Shown: positions 1 to 11,693, counted from the first letter of the stretch. The stretch is 64,000 nucleotides of DNA from Hyperoodon ampullatus (GCA_949752795.1 OX457061.1:10249492-10313491); one strand, 5' to 3'. Notes: generated by a model not told the origin, from the letters alone. Program-made: numbers and translations.

Positions 1-1297
1 GTGGGAGCTGCCAGTTGCCTGTACTGCTTGCAGGAAAAGATGTAGAGATGAATAAGAGACTTTACTGATCCTCACAGAGTTTCCAATTTAGGATACAGCA
101 ACCACTCAGCAATTCTAGTGCAAGCCTAAATGTGATCCACTATGACAAGAGAATAAAAATAATCATGACTGCTATTTATTAAGCGTATTACATGCTAGAT
201 TCTTTAAATATGTTTTGGTATTCTGTGGATGGCAGATGCTGGGGTTGAGAGAAATAGTCACTTGGCCAATATCACACAGTAAGTTAGAGGCAGAGCCAGG
301 AATTGAGCCCAGGTCTCCCTGGCTCCAAGTCCAGTATAAACCAGCTGCCATGGAGTTCAAGAGGAGGTGGAATCTGAGCTAGCCTGGGTGGAGTTTTGAC
401 AGAGGGATGTTCTAGGCCAACGGTACCACATGAGCAAAGAACCAGAAGTAGAAAAACCCGAACCTATATATAGTCTGAGGAGTTTGGGAAGAGCTGAGAG
501 AAGGTATGTGTTAGAAATGACAAATAAAATGGGAAATCTTTGTTTCAGCAAGATTGCGGACGTCCTTGATTGCTTGACTGAAAAGAGTGTGCTTCATTCA
601 GGGGGCCTTGGGAAGCCAGGGAAGATTTTTGAGCTCCAGTCTTTTTATTTGTCCCCACTATCAGTATCAGAGTACTTAGTGCACACTACACATTTGATGA
701 GTGAATGAGTGATCAAACCTTTAGAAAGATAAATCGGAAAGTCCTGTAGTAGCTGGACTGCTGAGGGATCCTGGTGGCCAGAAGGCCATTGAGGAGACTG
801 TTACAGCCATCCGAGTGCGAGCAGGCTCGTACCTGAACCACTGGAGGCTGTGGGGCGCAGGACAGGAAGCTGATAAACAGACAGTTTGCGAATCGTGGGA
901 AGAACAGGGATTCTTCAAGGAGCATGGACTACTTTTATGATCAGGAAAATTAATAGAAAAAGAAGCAAGAAGTGTGGCCACCCATGCTTTTGTGATTTTG
1001 ACTTACTCTTGTGGAGACAGAGCTTCTGGCGAGCAGGAGTTTTTCTACCCTCTGTATTGCTGCTGCCCAGCCAAGGGCCTGCCATAGAACAGGCAGTGTT
1101 TGTGGAATTAATTGTTCAATGATTAATATGTTACCATTCTTTGTTTACTGGAATGGCATTATTAAGTCATCGCTCAGCCTTTTCTTTTCCAAATTAAATA
1201 GCCCATATTATTTTAATTTATCCCGAAGCATTTTAAGCAGACACCATTTGCCAAGCCTCATGTATCTTTATGTGTTAAACTGCTTTTTCCTCCCCAG
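1..1297 (+). other. MAPKAP1 intron upstream of the first exon in the window
   Basis: Apart from a reverse-oriented MIR near 170-335 and unassigned old sequence near 350-860, nothing functional was seen. No exon with flanking splice sites matching SIN1 was found. The open frame at 430-708 shows no recognisable protein. Confidence 0.7.
170..335 (-). repeat. MIR relic
   Basis: Reverse MIR pattern: 'cacttggccaatatcacacagtaagttagaggcagagccaggaattgagccc'-like run, split here to its key parts. Confidence 0.65.
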
Positions 1298-1438
1298 GTT
1301 CAAGGGCAGACGGGGTTTTTGAGGAGGATTCGCAAATTGACATAGCTACAGTACAGGATATGCTGAGCAGCCACCATTACAAGTCATTCAAAGTCAGCAT
1401 GATTCACAGACTCCGATTCACGACTGATGTACAGTTAG
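1298..1438 (+). CDS. MAPKAP1: MAPKAP1 (SIN1) internal coding exon; start of PH domain
   Basis: SIN1 is the mTORC2 subunit that, with mTOR, RICTOR and mLST8, presents AKT, SGK1 and PKC to the kinase. The 141-bp exon follows a pyrimidine-rich acceptor (ctttttcctccccag) and ends at G|gtaagt. It is in phase 1 at both ends, so it completes a Ser codon at its start and donates the first base of a Gly codon at its end. Read in frame it gives about residues 356-402 (human numbering), from the acidic linker [12 protein letters not shown] into the first PH strands, [20 protein letters not shown]. This places Arg393, a phosphoinositide-binding residue, and Thr398, a reported AKT/S6K phosphorylation site in the motif R-L-R-F-T-T, at their known positions. 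Preceding exons (CRIM and RAS-binding domain) lie upstream of the window. Identification is from recognising the protein sequence and is very secure. Confidence 0.96.
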
Positions 1439-1969
1439 GTAAGTGTGTCAACTTTCTATCAGTGGTCAGTGTCGAAATAGGGAAAGAAGCAACATACAAC
1501 TTTTATGTGACCTGAATGACTAACGGTAATTTGTTTTCAGAGAAAATGTTGAAGCAGTGAAATTTAAAGTAACTCCTTTTTCCCACCTGAGTGCTCGGTC
1601 TTGTCTTCTTTTTTATGAAACAGAATATTAGAAATAGAACTAACTTGAGACTCTTTGCAGACTGATTGACTTATGTGAAGTTCCATAATTTCCATTCTGT
1701 AATTCTCTCCTACATCCTATCCTTAGAACTGCTTTGTAACATTGCTACTTGCCTTTCCTTACTCCATGAATCCATTCCTTATTCATTCATGCCTTTATTC
1801 AGGAAGCTTTTTAATGATCTCAGAAGTTATATTTGGATCCTCACCAGATAATCTAGAACTAAAATTCAATTAATATTTGGGGTTAATTTGTTTCCATTAA
1901 GTGCTAAATTTCTGTTTTGACTTAAACCTAACAGAGGTAGAAAAAGTGTCATAGTAGCAGAATATGAAT

Positions 1970-2185
1970 ACGCCAACATCGTCACCATCCTCATGGCCGT
2001 CATCTATAGGTATGTGCGTGTGTTAGGCACTGTGCTCAGTGCGTTACATGCACTACTAACCTGCCTAAAAGATAGGTATTTTTACGGTCTCCGTCTGGCA
2101 GAGAGGTGAAGTCTCATGCCCATGCTCACACAGCAGGTAGTTAGTGGTATCAGGGGCAGAACCCTGGTCTGGCCAACTGGAGTGC
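1970..2185 (-). repeat. MIR relic
   Basis: 'gttaggcactgtgctcagtg' followed by 'cacacagcaggtagttagtg' and 'aaccctggtctggcc'. Confidence 0.65.
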
Positions 2186-2524
2186 ACCTGCCACATAAAA
2201 GAGGATGATGGGAGGGCAGGGGAGTGGGTACAGGTGCCAGGCTTACCCAGTCAGGGAGCTGAGCTACTCCCGGGCTCTGCCGAGACCTCTGCCACACTGC
2301 CTCTTCCTGGGCTTTGTTTGTTTCATGCATAAAGGGAGAAAGTTTGAATTCTAACTGTAAGGCTCACTAATGTTATGTTTCTCACAAATGTTTTGTAAAT
2401 GTCTCATAATAAAACCTTTTCTAATGTGGGCATTAGTGTGGCTAATTTGTAATAAGTCTCAAAAAGCTCTCAAATATTCATCCCAACTTGACTGACAGGA
2501 GCTTGAAATATGCTGACAGTAGCT

Positions 2525-2740
2525 TACTAATTAAGAGATGAGCATCAGAATCACATCTGGTTTAAATTGTGGCTCTGTCAACAACCAGCGGTATTAGGCA
2601 AGTGTCTTAATCTTTCTGAGGCTTGATTCCATTCTGTTTAAATGGGAATATCAGTGTGCCAGCCTCTTAGGATTGCTGTGGGGAATGAGTCAGATACTCC
2701 ACTTAGCTTAGCGCAGGGCCTGGCAGTTGGTAGACTGTAA
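2525..2740 (+). repeat. MIR relic
   Basis: 'ggctctgtcaacaaccagcg', 'ggcaagtgtcttaatctttc' and 'gggcctggcagttggtag' in MIR order. Confidence 0.6.
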
Positions 2741-2761
2741 GTGAGCTGTTAGTGGAGAGGC

Positions 2762-3000
2762 AATATAGTGGAAGCTTGGAGGACAGACTGAAGATTTAGA
2801 AGCCTGGGTACAAACCCTGGCTCATTCATTAGCTGTATCAACACAGTCAAGTGATGCAGAGCCGCAATCTCCTCCTCTGTAAGATGAAGATAATAGTCTC
2901 TGTCTCGTAGATAGGGTAATTACGGGGATGAAAAGTCATTATCACACGCGCAGTACTTAGAAAGGCGCATGGCACATAGCAAGTGCTCAGTAAACAACAG
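2762..3000 (+). repeat. MIR relic
   Basis: 'agcctgggtacaaaccctgg', 'tcctcctctgtaagatgaag' and 'tggcacatagcaagtgctca'. Confidence 0.75.
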
Positions 3001-3266
3001 CTTGTAAGATGATGGTGATTCTGACAGACTAAATAGATGAATTAGCACCGAGTATCTGAATTGGAACACACACAACCTACCTTTTTTCCCCCTCCGTAAA
3101 CCTCTTTCTCCCTCCTCACAAAAAAAACCTCTAAAGTGGTAAAAATGGCTTATTTAATGTTAATTCTTAAAACATAAAGTTCTTCAGCGTTGTTCTTTCT
3201 AAAGATGCTTTTTCTGGTATCTCTCATAGAAGTAAAATTAATAAGGCTGCTCAAAAACAAGCCAGG

Positions 3267-3475
3267 GGCTTCCCTGTTGACGCAGTGGTTGAGAGTCCGC
3301 CTGCCGATGCAGGGGACATGGGTTCGTGCCCCGGTCCGGGAAGATCCCACATGCCACGGAGTGGCTGGGCCCGTGAGCCATGGCCACTGAGCCTGCGCAT
3401 CCGGAGCCTGTGCTCCGCAACGGGAGAGGCCACAACAGTGAGAGGCCCGCGTACCGCAAAAAAAAAAAAAAAAAA
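3267..3475 (+). mobile_element. CHR-2-type SINE, short form
   Basis: tRNA-derived head (gcttccctgttgacgcagtgg), B-box-like GGTTCGTGCCC, body ending gtaccgc(A)n. Flanked by target duplication aagccagg at 3259-3266 and 3474-3481. Confidence 0.93.
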
Positions 3476-3481
3476 GCCAGG

Positions 3482-3765
3482 TGCCCAAAAAAGGGGGAGA
3501 AAGCACATGTTGTATGATTCCATCTATATAACATTCAAAAGTACACAAAAATAATATGTAGAAGTAATGATAGTGGTTATCCTGGAGAGTGAAGAGGCTC
3601 TAGTGACTGGATGGGGGAGCATCTGGGGTACTGGTAAGGTTCTGTTTCTTGATTTGGGGGCTGATTACATGAGTATGTAGACTTTGTGGAAAAGTCAAGT
3701 TATATAAACTCTTGGGATTTATACACTTTGTATATTTTCAATTAAAAGTTTGCTAAAAATAAGAA
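3482..3765 (+). mobile_element. Old L1 3' fragment (L1M-like)
   Basis: The order 'tgtatgattccatctatat...gtggttatcctggag...ggggctgattac...ttgtatattttcaattaaaag' matches the 3' end of old mammalian L1s from memory. Divergent copy, exact subfamily not assigned. Confidence 0.5.
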
Positions 3766-4074
3766 TGCTACTCAGACATCATTTGCGTTTGCCTGCACTT
3801 CTTTCCCAGTAACAGAGGGTCTGCTTTTTCTGAGTGGGTCTAGTTTTAAGAAGCCCAGTAAGTAGCCTGACTGCAGTCAAGATAGAGGTCCAGGGTACAA
3901 GGCGAGGATTTTCCCGGGTGAGCATAATCCCTGCTGTTCCCCAAGGTGCAAAGCAGTGCCTTGGAAAGATAACCAAGAGCGTGGCTTCTTTCCCCACATT
4001 TTTTCCAAAGGCAAAAAGCCAAACTTGAATCCATCAGATTCTGATGTGTATATTCATTCAAAGGAAAAAGTCCA

Positions 4075-4290
4075 CAAGAGGATCTGTGCAAAGAGCCCAG
4101 GTTCTGCAGGCAAGAATGGGTTTTAATCCCAGCTTTACCACTTGCCTGCAGTGTCAGCTTAGACAAGTCCCTTCCCCTTTCAGTCTTAGTGTTTGTCATT
4201 TATGAAGTGGGAATTATAATGTTTACCTTTCAAGATTGTGTATGAAAGTGGCACGTAGTAGCTTATCTTAGTGCTGTTATTGTCATTATT
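4075..4290 (+). repeat. MIR relic
   Basis: 'gttttaatcccagctttacc', 'cttagacaagtcccttcccc' and 'gtatgaaagtggcacgtagt'. Confidence 0.65.
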
Positions 4291-4333
4291 ATGTTTATTT
4301 TGCCTACTGCTTTCTCTCCTAGTCCACCATCTT

Positions 4334-5008
4334 TTTTTTTTTTTAACATCTTTATTGGAGTATAATTGCTTTACAATGGTGTGTTAGTTTCTGCTTTATA
4401 ACAAAGTGAATCAGCTATACATATACATATATCCCCATATCTCTTCCCTCTTGCATCTCCCTCCCTCCCACCCTCCCTATCCCACCCCTCTCAGTGGTCA
4501 CAAAGCACTGAGCTGATCTCCCTGTGCTATGCGGCTCCTTCCCACTAGCTATCGGTTTTACATTTGGTAGTGTATACCATTTGGTAGTGCATGTCCATGC
4601 CACTCTCTCACTTTATCCCAGCTTACCCTTCCCCTTTCCCCTTTCTGTGTGCTCAGGTCCATCCTGTAGTAGGTCTGAGTCTTTATTCCCGTCCTGCCCC
4701 TAGATTCTTCATGACCTTTTTTTTAGATTCCATATATATGTGTTAGCATACGGTATTTGTTTTTCTCTTTCTGACTTACTTCACTCTGTATGACAGACTC
4801 TAGGTCCATCCACCTCACTACAAATAACTCAATTTTGTTTCTTTTTATGGCAGAGTAATATTCCATTGTATATATGTGCCACATCTTCTTTATCTATTCA
4901 TCTGTCGATGGACACTTAGGTTGCTTCCATGTCCTGGCTATTGTAGATAGAGCTGCAGTGAACATTGTGGTGCATGACTCTTTTTGAATTATGGTTTTCT
5001 CAGGGTAT
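4334..5008 (-). mobile_element. 5'-truncated L1 3' end, L1 part of a U6/L1 chimera
   Basis: The poly(T) at 4332-4343 is the poly(A) tail on the minus strand. It is followed by reverse-complement L1 3' UTR and ORF2 end (ctttattggagtataattgc, gcagagtaatattccattgt). The element is fused at 5008/5009 to a U6 copy. The pair is flanked by one duplication, tagtccaccatctt, at 4320-4333 and 5116-5129. Confidence 0.9.
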
Positions 5009-5115
5009 AAAAATATGGAATGCTTCACGAATTTGCATGTCATCCTTGCACAGGGGCCATGCTAATCTTCTCTGTATCGTTCCAGTTTTAGTATATGTGC
5101 TGCCAAAGCGAGCAC
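5009..5115 (-). pseudogene. U6 snRNA retropseudogene, 5' part of U6/L1 chimera
   Basis: The reverse complement begins GTGCTCGCTTTGGCAGCACA and runs the full 107 nt to CCATATTTTT. It differs from the canonical U6 sequence, as I recall it, at about five positions, mostly C-to-T or G-to-A. It keeps the ACAGAGA box and the adjoining AGC helix region. It lacks the upstream U6 promoter (no TATA/PSE in the expected place, since flanks are target DNA), so it is expected to be silent. It sits at the 5' end of an L1 tail with shared target duplications. Confidence 0.95.
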
Positions 5116-6338
5116 TAGTCCACCATCTTGAAAGTATTTAACCAGATCACTCAAATTAAGTAGTGGCTCTATTGGCAAAGTTACGGTGGAGACTTGTCAG
5201 GTAGAAATAGATGATGATAGTAATGCAAGTGTCTTTGTCTAGAGCATTGGTCTCAGAAGTGAGGTGACTGGAAGCTGGTCCCAGTCACCTCTGAATGCTT
5301 CCAGTGGCACACATAGCACCCTCTGGTGGAAAGTCACAACTGAGGAACTTCTAAAATATTAGATGTTGTCAGAACATTTGTTTCTGTTATGAATCTAAAT
5401 TCAGTCTTTACCGTTACAAGCAAAAACTTCATGAATTAATCCTAAGTAATTTTGTGACAGTAGGATAAACTGTGCCCATGAGTACTATATCATGCAGTGA
5501 ATAAATAAGTTCATTTCCTATTCCCATGTAGATGAGCTCAGGTATGTATTAAGACCCTTACTTCCTTCTTGGAAAGCAGATGATAACACCCTTTTCATTC
5601 TCACAACAACAACAAAAGGCTGCACACAGTAGTCCAGAAATTCTTCCTTTCTGAAGCATCATCTACTGCAAAGTTCAGGGCAGCCAGCGTTCTTTATGAG
5701 CATTCAAGTGAGCAGCTGGATTCTGAGATCAGTAAATAATTTATTTTATTTCAACTGACTAGCCGGGTGCTTCAGATCTTTCCTGACACTGATGGATGGT
5801 CTCCTCTGCTCGTCCATCCTGTGTCAGTCAGAGCAGAGATTCCACTTGCCCCCTGTGGCAAGTTCTTCTCAGTGGTAAGTGTCTGTGTGCGGCATTTACC
5901 CAGCAGCACTGCTGATTCCACAAGAAACCACCCATCCACTCTGAGTTAGTGGTACGCGAGATCGCGGAGCCGAGGCTCGGCATCCCCAAGCTCTGCGGTG
6001 CCGTCGTAGCAGCCTGCCTCCTGACTGGGGAGTAGGGGCCAGTGTCCCAGTTTTACTGTCTGCTGTTTGTTTCTGGGAAAGTCAGGGGATAAGAGACTCA
6101 AACTTTGATTTGCAAGACCCAAAATTACATCAATTTTCCACCAGACTTTTTTTTTTTTTTAGTCTCACCATTTCTTTTAATAACAAATTGTTAACTGAAT
6201 AGTCCAGTGATAAGCAATGTGTTTTAAGTATACTGTGGTACAGCCATATACAGAAATGTTATAAAACCTTTGAGAGGAAGCCCTCTCAAAATTTTTATTG
6301 AAATGGGAATGTATCAATATGTTAAAATAGAAAAAATA

Positions 6339-6510
6339 CGGTGCTTTGTGACCACCTAGAGGGGTGGGATAGGGAGCGTGGGAGGGAGGGAGACGCAAGA
6401 GGGAAGAGATATGGGAACATATGTATATGTGTAACTGATTCACTTTGTTATAAAGCAGAAACTAACACATCATTGTAAAGCAATTATACTCCAATAAAGA
6501 TGTAAAAAAA
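6339..6510 (+). mobile_element. Truncated L1 3' end nested in retrocopy
   Basis: L1 3' UTR (gtgaccacctagaggggtgg to tatactccaataaagatgt plus A tail). Duplication aaatagaaaaaata at 6325-6338 and 6511-6524. Confidence 0.9.
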
Positions 6511-7046
6511 AAATAGAAAAAATAACATTCACAGTATGATTTGCAGCTATGCAAATATGAGTATATGTACATAAACACGTATATGCCAACACATGTATAC
6601 ATAAATATATATATATTTAAAAATTCCTCCAAGGAAATATATCAAAATGCTAACAGTAGTTATCAATGGGTGGTAAAGTTACAAGTGGGTTTTTTTTCTT
6701 TTTTTCCTGGGATTTTTACAGTGATCACATATGGCTTTTCTGTGGAAGGGAGCTTTTTTCTTTTTTAAAAGCCTTTTCTCTTCACCATATTAAAAAGAGA
6801 AATGAATGAAGTAGTGTGTTACTGCCCATCCAGATATATCATATCTTACTGGTTGTCAAGCAGCATATCCTACATCATGCCCATCTCCAGTCACAGGCAG
6901 AAAGGACAGAAACTCAGGCACAAAGCACACCCCATCCAAATGGCAGTGCATTCACTCTAGGGAGCAGCCTAAGCAGCACGTGCAGCAGCTTCAGTTCTCC
7001 ACTCAAACCGCTCCCCATCTCTCACCCAACGTTTTAGGTTTACTTT

Positions 7047-7325
7047 TTTTTCTTTATTTTTGGCTGTGTTGGGTCTTCGTTTCTGTGTGAGGGCTTTCTC
7101 CAGTTGCGGCGAGCGGGGGCCACTCTTCATCGCAGTGCACGGGCCTCTCACTGTCACGGCCTCTCCCGTTGTGGAGCACAGGCTCCAGACGCGCAGGCTC
7201 AGTAGTTGTGGCTCACGGGCTTAGTTGCTCCGCGGCATGTGGGATCTTCCCAGACCAGGACTCAAACCCGTGTCCCCTGCATTGGCAGGCAGATTCTTAA
7301 CCACTGCGCCACCAGGGAAGCCCCC
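7047..7325 (-). mobile_element. CHR-2-type SINE nested in retrocopy
   Basis: Reverse-oriented; ends caccagggaagcccc. Exact duplication aggtttacttt at 7036-7046 and 7326-7336. Confidence 0.93.
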
Positions 7326-7714
7326 AGGTTTACTTTCTGATGTGATACAGTACTCCTCACACAAGCTGCACATGGGGACAGACCATTTTAATCCTCTACT
7401 CTGTGCCACTCAGTCTGTCCTTGAGGGAAATGCTACCCATTTAGTAAAGTTACCCACCAAGCCAGAAATCACCGTCATTCTGGACACTTCTCTGTCATCA
7501 ACGGAAACAGACAGGTAAGCCTTGCTGCTTTCTAAAAATGGCCAATCCTGCTTGGCAAATGACAGCGTATGCTAAGATTTCTCACTCCTGCGGAGAATGG
7601 TCCACCAGACTTTTATATGAATGAAAAACTTTATTGGAGTCCATTAATGAAACCTGGGACAAAGATCTGATCTTTTTAAATAATATTAACAGGAAGAATT
7701 ATTTTTTAAAGCAG

Positions 7715-7925
7715 TTATTGTTTATCAAATGCTTGCTATGTGCCAAGCACTCTGCTGATCACTCTCTTACATGAGTTGTCTCCTGTAATCAAGGTACTTC
7801 ATTAGATTGTACTGATATTATCTCCATTTTTTATTTGAGGAGACTGGGGTACAGGGAAAATCTAGTAAGTAATGAGGCTGGGATCCAAGACTGTCTGAGG
7901 CTGAGGCCTGTGGCTAACTAGTAGA
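7715..7925 (-). repeat. MIR relic
   Basis: 'ttgctatgtgccaagcactc', 'attatctccattttttattt' and 'gaggctgggatcc'. Confidence 0.7.
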
Positions 7926-8508
7926 TCATGCCTTGAATGTGGATCGTCATTGCACTAATACTCTGTATTTCTATCAATATAACAATGTACGGTATACAAT
8001 GAAATTTCACCCCATTACCATATTTAATTGACACAGCACACTGACGATGTTATTCCCATTTCATGACAAAACTGAAGCTCGGAGGAGCTAATGAAATCAT
8101 GCGATGTATATAAAGCACTTAGTGCTTCCTGGCACATAGCTGTTACTTAATAAGTACTAACTCTCTTTCCCTCCCTGTCAGCCATCAGATATACAGTAGG
8201 ATATCCAGTCCCAGTAGCAGAACTGAGACTGAAACTCAGTCCTATACACTAAATCCAGTCCGTCACGTGACAGATGCCTCAGTCATTAATAACGTCCCTT
8301 CGCCAAGGAAGTGATTACTTCTAGTTGGCCAGTTCCAAAAATTCTGCCCATCCCTCACTCTTCTCCCTATCCTAGCTAGCATCTGGAGGTCAGCGTCAGT
8401 GTAGCACGTGTGCTCCTAGTCCATCCTCCATTCACATTGTTAATCAGTCACTGCACTTCTTCCCTCTGGGCCCAGACCTGACCTCAGAATCATTTCCAAC
8501 ACAGCCTT

Positions 8509-8626
8509 TTTTTTTTTTCTTCACCACGTGGCATGTTGGATCTTAGTTCCCCGACCAGGGATCAAACCCGCACCCCCTGCATTGGAAGCATGGAGTCTTA
8601 ACAACTGGACCACCAGGGAAGTCCCA
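8509..8626 (-). mobile_element. CHR-1-like short SINE
   Basis: Reverse copy with tRNA-like head (ggaccaccagggaagtccca at its 5' end). Duplication tccaacacagcctt at 8495-8508 and 8627-8640. Confidence 0.92.
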
Positions 8627-9183
8627 TCCAACACAGCCTTATAAGCAGCCCCTACCAATCAGTTGGCGTTGGTTCGTTCTTAAGTTGAAATCTATTTGCC
8701 ATCCATGCTCTGTCAACCTGGAAAACTCACCAAACAAAGCCATCATTCCTGTATTTCCCAAAAATATTTTTGGACTATTTCATCTTGCCTGCTTCCCTTC
8801 CATGTTGGGCGTAAAAGTACAGGTGCCCTTTAAGTGTAGACCTTGCCTGAGCTTACACCAAGTTGAGATTTTTTTCCATTAACTTAAACTCCTGTATGCT
8901 TGACCATAGGATCAGGCACTAAGACATGGGTGTTACCCAGACATGCCAAGGCTGGCAGGTTGAAGTAGGTTTGGGGAAATCGAATCTAAAAGGGTCAGAT
9001 GGTGAATGCCAGCCATGATCTAAGAAGCCCATAGTATACTATCAATAAGTTCTTGTTGGCTGGCTGACGGAAACTGAGTTACAACACACCAGCCAAGGGG
9101 CTGCCCATAAACCCATATAAGACTCAAGGCAGAGAAGGTCAAGACATGACCACAGCATACCTCTCATTTATATGGTACCTTAA

Positions 9184-9300
9184 GGCAGTGGTTCCTACCA
9201 TGACCGTGTATCAGACTCACCAACTCCCTAGCCTCATACCAGACCTGCTGGCTCAGAATCTCTCCTTAATTGTGGGGTTTGGGAAATGCAATCTCACAGT
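9184..9300 (+). mobile_element. Possible MER5/MER20-like relic
   Basis: 'ggcagtggttcctaccatga...agactcaccaactccctag' resembles the start of these elements. Weak. Confidence 0.35.
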
Positions 9301-10410
9301 ATTCAAAGGACTTTCTTACCCCTTATCTCTTTGTCCAACGCTTGTTTTTACTTATTGGGCAGGTCAGCCTGGTTTTCCCAGCACAGGGTCTCAGGCTGAG
9401 AAATGCTTTGATAGTTGTGCCACTTGTGCTAACTTGACTCCTTCACCTTATCATTTGTCGATATTGCCCATCCCTATGTCACCAAAGGAATATGTTACTG
9501 AATACATAATATACCATGAATCCCATCTGTGTCATTATTGCATATATAATCTAACATAATTCTGTATAGGATATACAAATTCTGTATAGGGTTTACAGAT
9601 AAAGATTATATTATAAAACAACCTCTACCAGAAGTTCCCATGGTTACCTCCATTATCTCTTCATAAAACAATCCATATGCATAATCATAACACTTGTGAT
9701 CACAGTAGTTCTTTAACAAAAGCATCAAGTACAGTAGCACATACCTTAGAGAAAGCGAAGAGATTTCATCTCATAAACAACTCCAAGTTTGTAATGGCTG
9801 CCCAGAGCATTGTGCTGAGGTAGCATCTCAAGCTGCATCTGAGGGCAACATAAACTCTGTGATTGATTAAAAATGTCTGCCTTGGGCCTGAGCATGATGA
9901 GAGGCAGCATGTTTGCCATCTGTTGTCTTTCCTGGTTTATCCTATTGCAGTTATTATTTAACCCTCCAGTCAGTACCTACAAGCCAGCACTCAAAGAAGA
10001 CCTTATCACAGTATTATTTTTTAATATGTACTATGCAAACTTAAGAAACACATTACAACACAAAACTACGTGAGTGGAAGCAACAGCTGTGGCCTGGACT
10101 TTATTACTCCTCAAGCTCACTCTGAAGCTGAAAGTAGTTCATGTGGTTGTATGAATAAAATATTTGCCCCTGTTATTTTCCAATGGGGTACCTATGGAGT
10201 ATAGTTCAAGTAATTACGTAATCTGGAAATTCATGTTCTTAAGAAATGGATGGATCTTCCTTCCACTTTTCCATTTCATATTGAATACTAAGGAGATACC
10301 CTTCTCCGTTCAAAGGCACTAAAATGTTCATGAGGAGGCTTGCATCATGTTTAACTCCAGGATCCCTGGGTCCTTGAGTAATTTGAGAATGCAAATTCTA
10401 GCATTCTAGT

Positions 10411-10792
10411 ATTTTTAAAAATATTTAAATATTTATTTATTTATTTATTTATTTATGGCTGGGTCGGGTCTTAGTTGCAGCACGTGGAGTCTTTCGCTGT
10501 GGTGCACAGGCTTCTCTCTAGTTGTGGCGTGCAGGTTTTCTCTCTCTAGTTGTGGTGCATGGGCTCCAGGGCACATGGGCTCTGTAGTTGTGGCATGCAG
10601 GCTCCAGAGCATGTGGGTTCTGTAGTTGCGGCATATGGGCTCTCCAGTTGTGGCACGCAGGCTGTCTGGTTGTGGCATGTGGGCTTAGTTGCCCCACAGC
10701 ATGTGGGATCTTGGTTCCCCAACCAGGGATCGAACCTGCGTCCCCTGCATTGGAAGGCAGATTCTTAACCACTGGAACACCAGGGAAGTCCC
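10411..10792 (-). mobile_element. Long CHR-type SINE
   Basis: Begins with (TTTA)n, the A-rich tail on the minus strand, and repeated 'tagttgtggcatgcaggct' body units. Duplication agcattctagt at 10400-10410 and 10793-10803. Confidence 0.93.
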
Positions 10793-11382
10793 AGCATTCT
10801 AGTGTTAATAGTAATAAACCAGCAATAAATTCTAGTATTAAATTATTGTTCCCTCCCTATTGTGACAACATTTTCTGAACCAAAATTTGGAATAGAGTTT
10901 ATCAAATCCTAATGAATTTATGAGGTAGCAGGACAGATACTATCAAGACTGCCTCCAGAAAATTTCTTTACCACATTAATGCTTAATGCAGTGATCAAGT
11001 CAAGGGAAAATCCCCTGACAGGGAATGTCGGAAACTCGAGAGGCTTTTTCTAACTGTATACTTTCCTCTCTGCTCCCAGATCTACCCTTTTGAGAATTCC
11101 TGTTCAGTAATCCACAGTTACTAGTGACAATGTGTCAGGCTCCTCAGATGGCTGAGAAAGAATTAAGAATCGGAAAAAGTTGAGAACCACTGGCATAATG
11201 GAATTGTGGGAATCGGATACATCAGAGTTTGCCAAGGTTCCGTATTCTTTTTACCACTTCCTCATCCTTGGCACTTGAGCTCTGACAATGTACTGGGGCC
11301 TGGGCATAGGGACGATCAGGTTTTTCCTCATTCTGCAAGTGATATTATAAATTCTCTTAGGAAACACAGCATTACTGCTGTG

Positions 11383-11474
11383 TTTGTGGCACACGGTCTT
11401 TGTTGCTCCACGGCATGTGAGATCTTCCCGGACCAGGGCTTGAACCCGTGTCCCCTGCACTGGCAGGCGGATTC
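11383..11474 (-). mobile_element. Partial CHR-2-type SINE
   Basis: Head-proximal fragment (ccacggcatgtgagatcttc to ctggcaggcggattct) that stops at the poly(T) of the next SINE. Its expected end (taaccactgcgccacc...) is absent after that SINE, so part was lost or replaced. Confidence 0.8.
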
Positions 11475-11693
11475 TTTTTTTTTTTTTTTTTTTTTTTTGG
11501 CGGTACGTGGACCTCTCACTGTTGTGGCCTCTCCCATTGCGGAGCACAGTCTCCAGACATGCAGGCTCAGTGGCCATGGCTCACGGGCCCAGCCGCTCCG
11601 CGGCATGTGGGATCTTCCCGGACCGGGGCACGAACCCGTGTCCCCTGCATCGGCAGGCGGACTCTCAACCACTGCGCCACCAGGCAAGCCCCT
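11475..11693 (-). mobile_element. CHR-2-type SINE, short form
   Basis: Full short-form copy starting with a (T)24 tract, abutting the partial SINE before it. No clear duplication was found. Confidence 0.9.

Larger units (their letters stand above)
6151..7600 (-). pseudogene. Probable processed retrocopy of an unidentified transcript, with later L1 and SINE insertions
   Basis: The segment is bounded by an exact 14-bp duplication, tccaccagactttt, at 6137-6150 and 7601-7614. It starts with poly(T), that is a poly(A) tail on the minus strand. An ATTAAA poly(A) signal lies in the expected position on the minus strand (6177-6182 read in reverse). Removing the L1 (6339-6524) and SINE (7047-7336) leaves about 970 bp. 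The minus strand reads frames with a few dozen codons near 7420-7560, but no protein was recognised. Part of the body (about 6540-6700) resembles an old repeat, as 3' UTRs and lncRNAs often contain. The parent gene is unknown. Confidence 0.7.

Noticed and set aside
430..708. 92-codon forward frame before the first SIN1 exon
   Set aside because: Does not match SIN1 and has no exon-like acceptor and donor in phase; the expected upstream SIN1 sequence is absent.
5009..5115. Functional U6 gene
   Set aside because: No U6 promoter elements upstream on the minus strand, several substitutions, and it is part of an L1-mediated insertion.
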